Shown piece after piece: positions 61,569 to 64,000 of a stretch of 64,000 bases of DNA (positions are counted from its first letter, which is position 1; the number at the start of each line of letters is the position of its first letter). The notes beneath the pieces are model-generated. The model was not told where the DNA came from. It saw only the letters and a list, made by a program, of their open reading frames with translations, and did no database searches. The translations under genes and the position numbers were made by a program. This stretch comes from Micromussa lordhowensis (lineage: Eukaryota > Cnidaria > Anthozoa > Scleractinia > Lobophylliidae), in assembly GCA_964020085.1 (NCBI GenBank), contig OZ026599.1, positions 26,838,829 through 26,902,828 on the forward strand, read 5' to 3'.

Positions 61569-61625
61569 GAGCTTACAAAATCGCGTCCATCTTGACCAGA
61601 GCTTACAAAATCGCGTCCATCTTGA
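61569..61625. repeat. Duplicated 27-mer at the LINE 5' end
   Basis: The block gagcttacaaaatcgcgtcc plus atcttga occurs at 61569-61595 and again at 61599-61625. Promoters of some LINEs contain such monomers; the tandem arrangement suggests the 5' end is complete. Confidence 0.7.
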
Positions 61626-61859
61626 AAGTGCGAGATGATATCTCGGCGAGCGGTGCTAAAATTGCTTTCCTCTTCAAAGGCACGAATGTCGTCATCCATT
61701 GTTATGTTGTTGCGAGATTTTGCTGCAAGACGCGAAAAGAATGAAGAAACCTGCCGTGCCGGTAAAGAATTCCGAGACTTCCATCTGATCCAGTGAACCT
61801 TCTCATTTCCCGAGCTACAGTCTCGCCATCTAGTTTTCGGCCCGTAGTTTGAGCAATGT

Positions 61860-64000
61860 TAAACTTGGCCTCAAGGTATGCCTTTTGCGTCTCGTTGAAA
61901 CGGTACGACCAAGCCTCTTACGAGATTTAAAGAGCACAATAACCTTTCGCAACACAAACTCTGTGGTGAATCTGCTGATGTGCCAGAGGCTACAGTGTAC
62001 TCTTAGAAAGAGCAACTTGGGTCTATTATCTCTGGGTATGAGATGCAAGACATCTGGAACATGGATGCCGGAAACTGGCTGCTTTTACCGTGCACTGCCG
62101 GGAAAGAGCCTTTCGGAGAAAGCAAAGAAATGCAGAGGCAAGAAGTCCAAAGAGCGGTTAACTGTTGCTTTCTTCGTTTCTTCTACTGGGGAAAGGAGAA
62201 AACCTGTTCTAATCGGAAAGTATGCGAATCTAACGTGCCTAAAGAATATTAAAAAAATGATCTTCCTTGACAGTATTTGAATCAACAGAAGGCTTGGATG
62301 ACATCTGATATCCTTCACAAGCTCCTCAGCCAGTTTAACAGCTCTTTCAAGGCCCAGAATCGATCAATGCTTTTATTTATTGACTCTGCTGGATGTCATC
62401 CCTATGATCTCAAGGGACGTTATTCCAATATTAAACTTGTGGTTTTTTCCTGTAAATTGCACGTCCAAGCTGCATCTCGGAATAACCCAGAACTTTAAAT
62501 TCCATTACAGGAAGTTGCTACTTCGTCCTATTATTACAATGACCACAGACCACGACAGTGCAACAGACATTGCCAAAACATTGGACGTGCTGCAGGCCGT
62601 AAGGTGGATGGGGACTGCTTGGTCTAAGGTCGAGAACGATATCATCATTTTTTTTTTCTTAATTTGCTCAAACGATTACAACAATTACAGCTTAACTTAC
62701 ACTACAGTACGCTACAAAAAAACAACTTGGCAGACATTATAGAAAATAATACAAGTACATTAATTACAAGACAATAATTAGTACTTAGAAAACAATATAA
62801 AGGTTACACTTGCTGAGACACGTTAGCTGGAGTATAATATAATAAGTTACAGTATTCGCTTAATGAAATTTAGCACAGGTTTCTATTTGCTTTAGACTAA
62901 AATTTGTTAATAGGGTGACGCAGTGCTGGATGCTGGTTATCAGGATCTAGTTATTCAATTTCCGCTATTTTCGATTTTCCATTTTTTATTTAATTTTTGT
63001 TTGAATTGATTGTCAAGTGGGAATTTTTCCATCATTTTGCAATCATAGATATACTTTTTCATTAGTGTTATGAAAATTCCAAACTTCCACTTCAGTAGGT
63101 GTTGTGATCCTATGGGGAGTGTAAAATCATTGAAAAGGATCTGCTGCTTGGTCATATTAATTTGAGATTTCTGTTCGTTATTGAACCATGACATCGTGGA
63201 TGGGGACTGCTTGGTCTAAGGTCGAGAACGATACCATCATCAAATGTTCTGCAGCAGCTGGAATTTCCAGCACTTTATCAGAAGCAGCTACAGTCAGTTC
63301 TGTGACAGGAGAGGAGGATCCCTTTGCTAATCTTGATGTCACGGTCGATAAGGAGCTGGAGAATCGTGGAAATGAAATCAGTGCTTACCTGGAGTCAAAA
63401 AAAACTTACCTGGAGTCAGATAACGAACTTCCAACCCGTTACAGTCTTCTTATTGAGCAACAGCTGCAGGAGGCCATTGGTACTTCTCACGATGTCATGG
63501 AAATAGAGAGAGACGACGGGAATGGAATGGAAAAAGAAGATATTCAGGTGAAAGCGCATGCTCAAACGAAACAACCACTTTGAAAAGTTTCAAGGGCGCT
63601 CTGGACAGAGCAGAGAACAAAACATTTCTGTCTTGTTTATTCATAGAGGGGAGTTTAAGGTTGCTAATGAATTTAGTCTCTTTGACGACAAAGTGGGGGA
63701 AGTTGCAATTCAAAGGAGAAGTACACACAGCCGATTGGAACGATATTTTGAGGCAATGTGATACTGATGCAATCAATAGCTGATGTTCAGGTTTTTCCTT
63801 GAAAAAATGTAGATTAGAAATGTAGATTACTGTACTTCAGTACAGTAGGAAACTAAAATGATGCATGTGTGGACATTGCTGCAACATACGATGATTGTTG
63901 TTTACGTACGTACTTAGAAGAACTACTGTACAAAAAGGATACGTAACTCCTGTTCTGTTAAGTTCTGTTCTGTTTGTAAAAAAAGTTCTGACGCTCTTTA
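61860..64000 (+). mobile_element. Tigger/pogo transposon, copy B
   Basis: Blocks 61920-62450 (GCFYRALPGKSL, KSKERLTVAFF, KAWMTSDIL, LLFIDSAGCHP with a DDE-type Asp), 62450-62648 (ATDIAKTLDVLQA) and 63241-63780 (GEEDPFANLDV) parallel copy A with different small breaks. It keeps the catalytic-Asp stretch SMLLFIDSAGCHP, which copy A has lost at its LINE junction. The right end is outside the window. Confidence 0.8.
62649..63195 (-). mobile_element. Short L1/Tx1-like LINE copy in the copy-B Tigger
   Basis: It is flanked by a 45 bp target duplication (62604-62648 and 63196-63240, one mismatch). It carries only the C-terminal tract (SWFNNEQKSQI, LLKWKFGIFITLMKKYI) and 3' UTR of the LINE that also occupies 20863-23008, with its 3' end at the same target position. 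Confidence 0.88.

Larger units (their letters stand above)
35338..61621 (-). mobile_element. Full-length LINE (copy 2), split by the Polinton
   Basis: Copy A reads ttccatttgaaagtg at 19000-19030. Here ttccatt and ttgaaagtg are separated by this element. On the minus strand its order is a 5' region with a repeated 27-mer, ORF1, ORF2 endonuclease start, [Polinton], rest of ORF2, 3' UTR with stem-loop, and an (attgattg) microsatellite tail at 35338-35370. The LINE itself is about 4.48 kb once the Polinton and one target copy are subtracted. The family is CR1/L2-like, the same as 220-9811. Confidence 0.9.
61622..64000. repeat. Large duplication, copy B (continued)
   Basis: Colinear with 19024-23760 of copy A apart from the LINE pieces. 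It continues past the right edge of the window. Confidence 0.88.

Overview
This is animal nuclear DNA dense in mobile elements. It is AT-rich, has intron-style splice signals in a transposase, a SINE, Penelope-like, LINE, Tigger and MULE elements, and two intronless rhodopsin-class GPCR genes. The mix best fits a cnidarian, probably an anthozoan such as a coral, but this is inference and no single marker proves it.

Layout. (1) Bases 1-9811 hold a Penelope fragment followed by a dead LINE. The LINE is split by a ~6.95 kb Mutator-like element (2007-8959) whose inverted termini are arrays of the heptamer GGGGAAT. (2) A large direct duplication follows: copy A is 9819-23930 and copy B is 26288-35337 plus 61622-64000. 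Each copy carries one GPCR gene on the minus strand, a Penelope-type terminal hairpin, a GIY-YIG fragment and a Tigger/pogo transposon. The copies differ by clean insertions (SINE, hAT-like MITE, LINE pieces), a ~600 bp MITE-like block, a GPCR pseudogene and a small inversion. (3) Between the copies lies a Penelope-like element (24430-26287) with a hammerhead-ribozyme-like core. (4) Copy B is interrupted by a ~4.5 kb full-length LINE on the minus strand (35338-61621). That LINE is itself interrupted by a Polinton/Maverick (adintovirus-like) element of 21,800 bp at 37965-59764, with ~235 bp terminal inverted repeats starting AG and a perfect 6 bp target duplication (CAAGAA).

The Polinton is the highlight. 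It has two divergent gene blocks. The minus block (38.2-44.2 kb) holds a two-helix membrane protein, an eIF1/SUI1-like gene, two fibre-like proteins, a small coiled-coil gene and the packaging ATPase. The plus block (44.3-59.5 kb) holds a conserved virion-type protein, a penton-like and a hexon-like capsid protein, basic and hydrophobic core proteins, a putative NCLDV-type ssDNA-binding protein, an adenain-like protease, zinc-ribbon proteins, a phospholipase-A2 domain apparently fused to a chromodomain integrase, a protein-primed family B DNA polymerase, a small acidic protein and a protein resembling poxvirus late transcription factor VLTF3. Nearly every gene has an AT-rich TATATA-like motif directly before its ATG. 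A VLTF3-like factor, a translation-initiation-factor homologue and a shared start-proximal promoter together suggest a self-transcribing, giant-virus-like expression programme in an integrated Polinton.

This copy looks inactive as read. A ~1.7 kb Helitron-like insertion, a TAG stop and several one-base frame breaks interrupt key genes. Several of the breaks sit in homopolymers and could be assembly errors.
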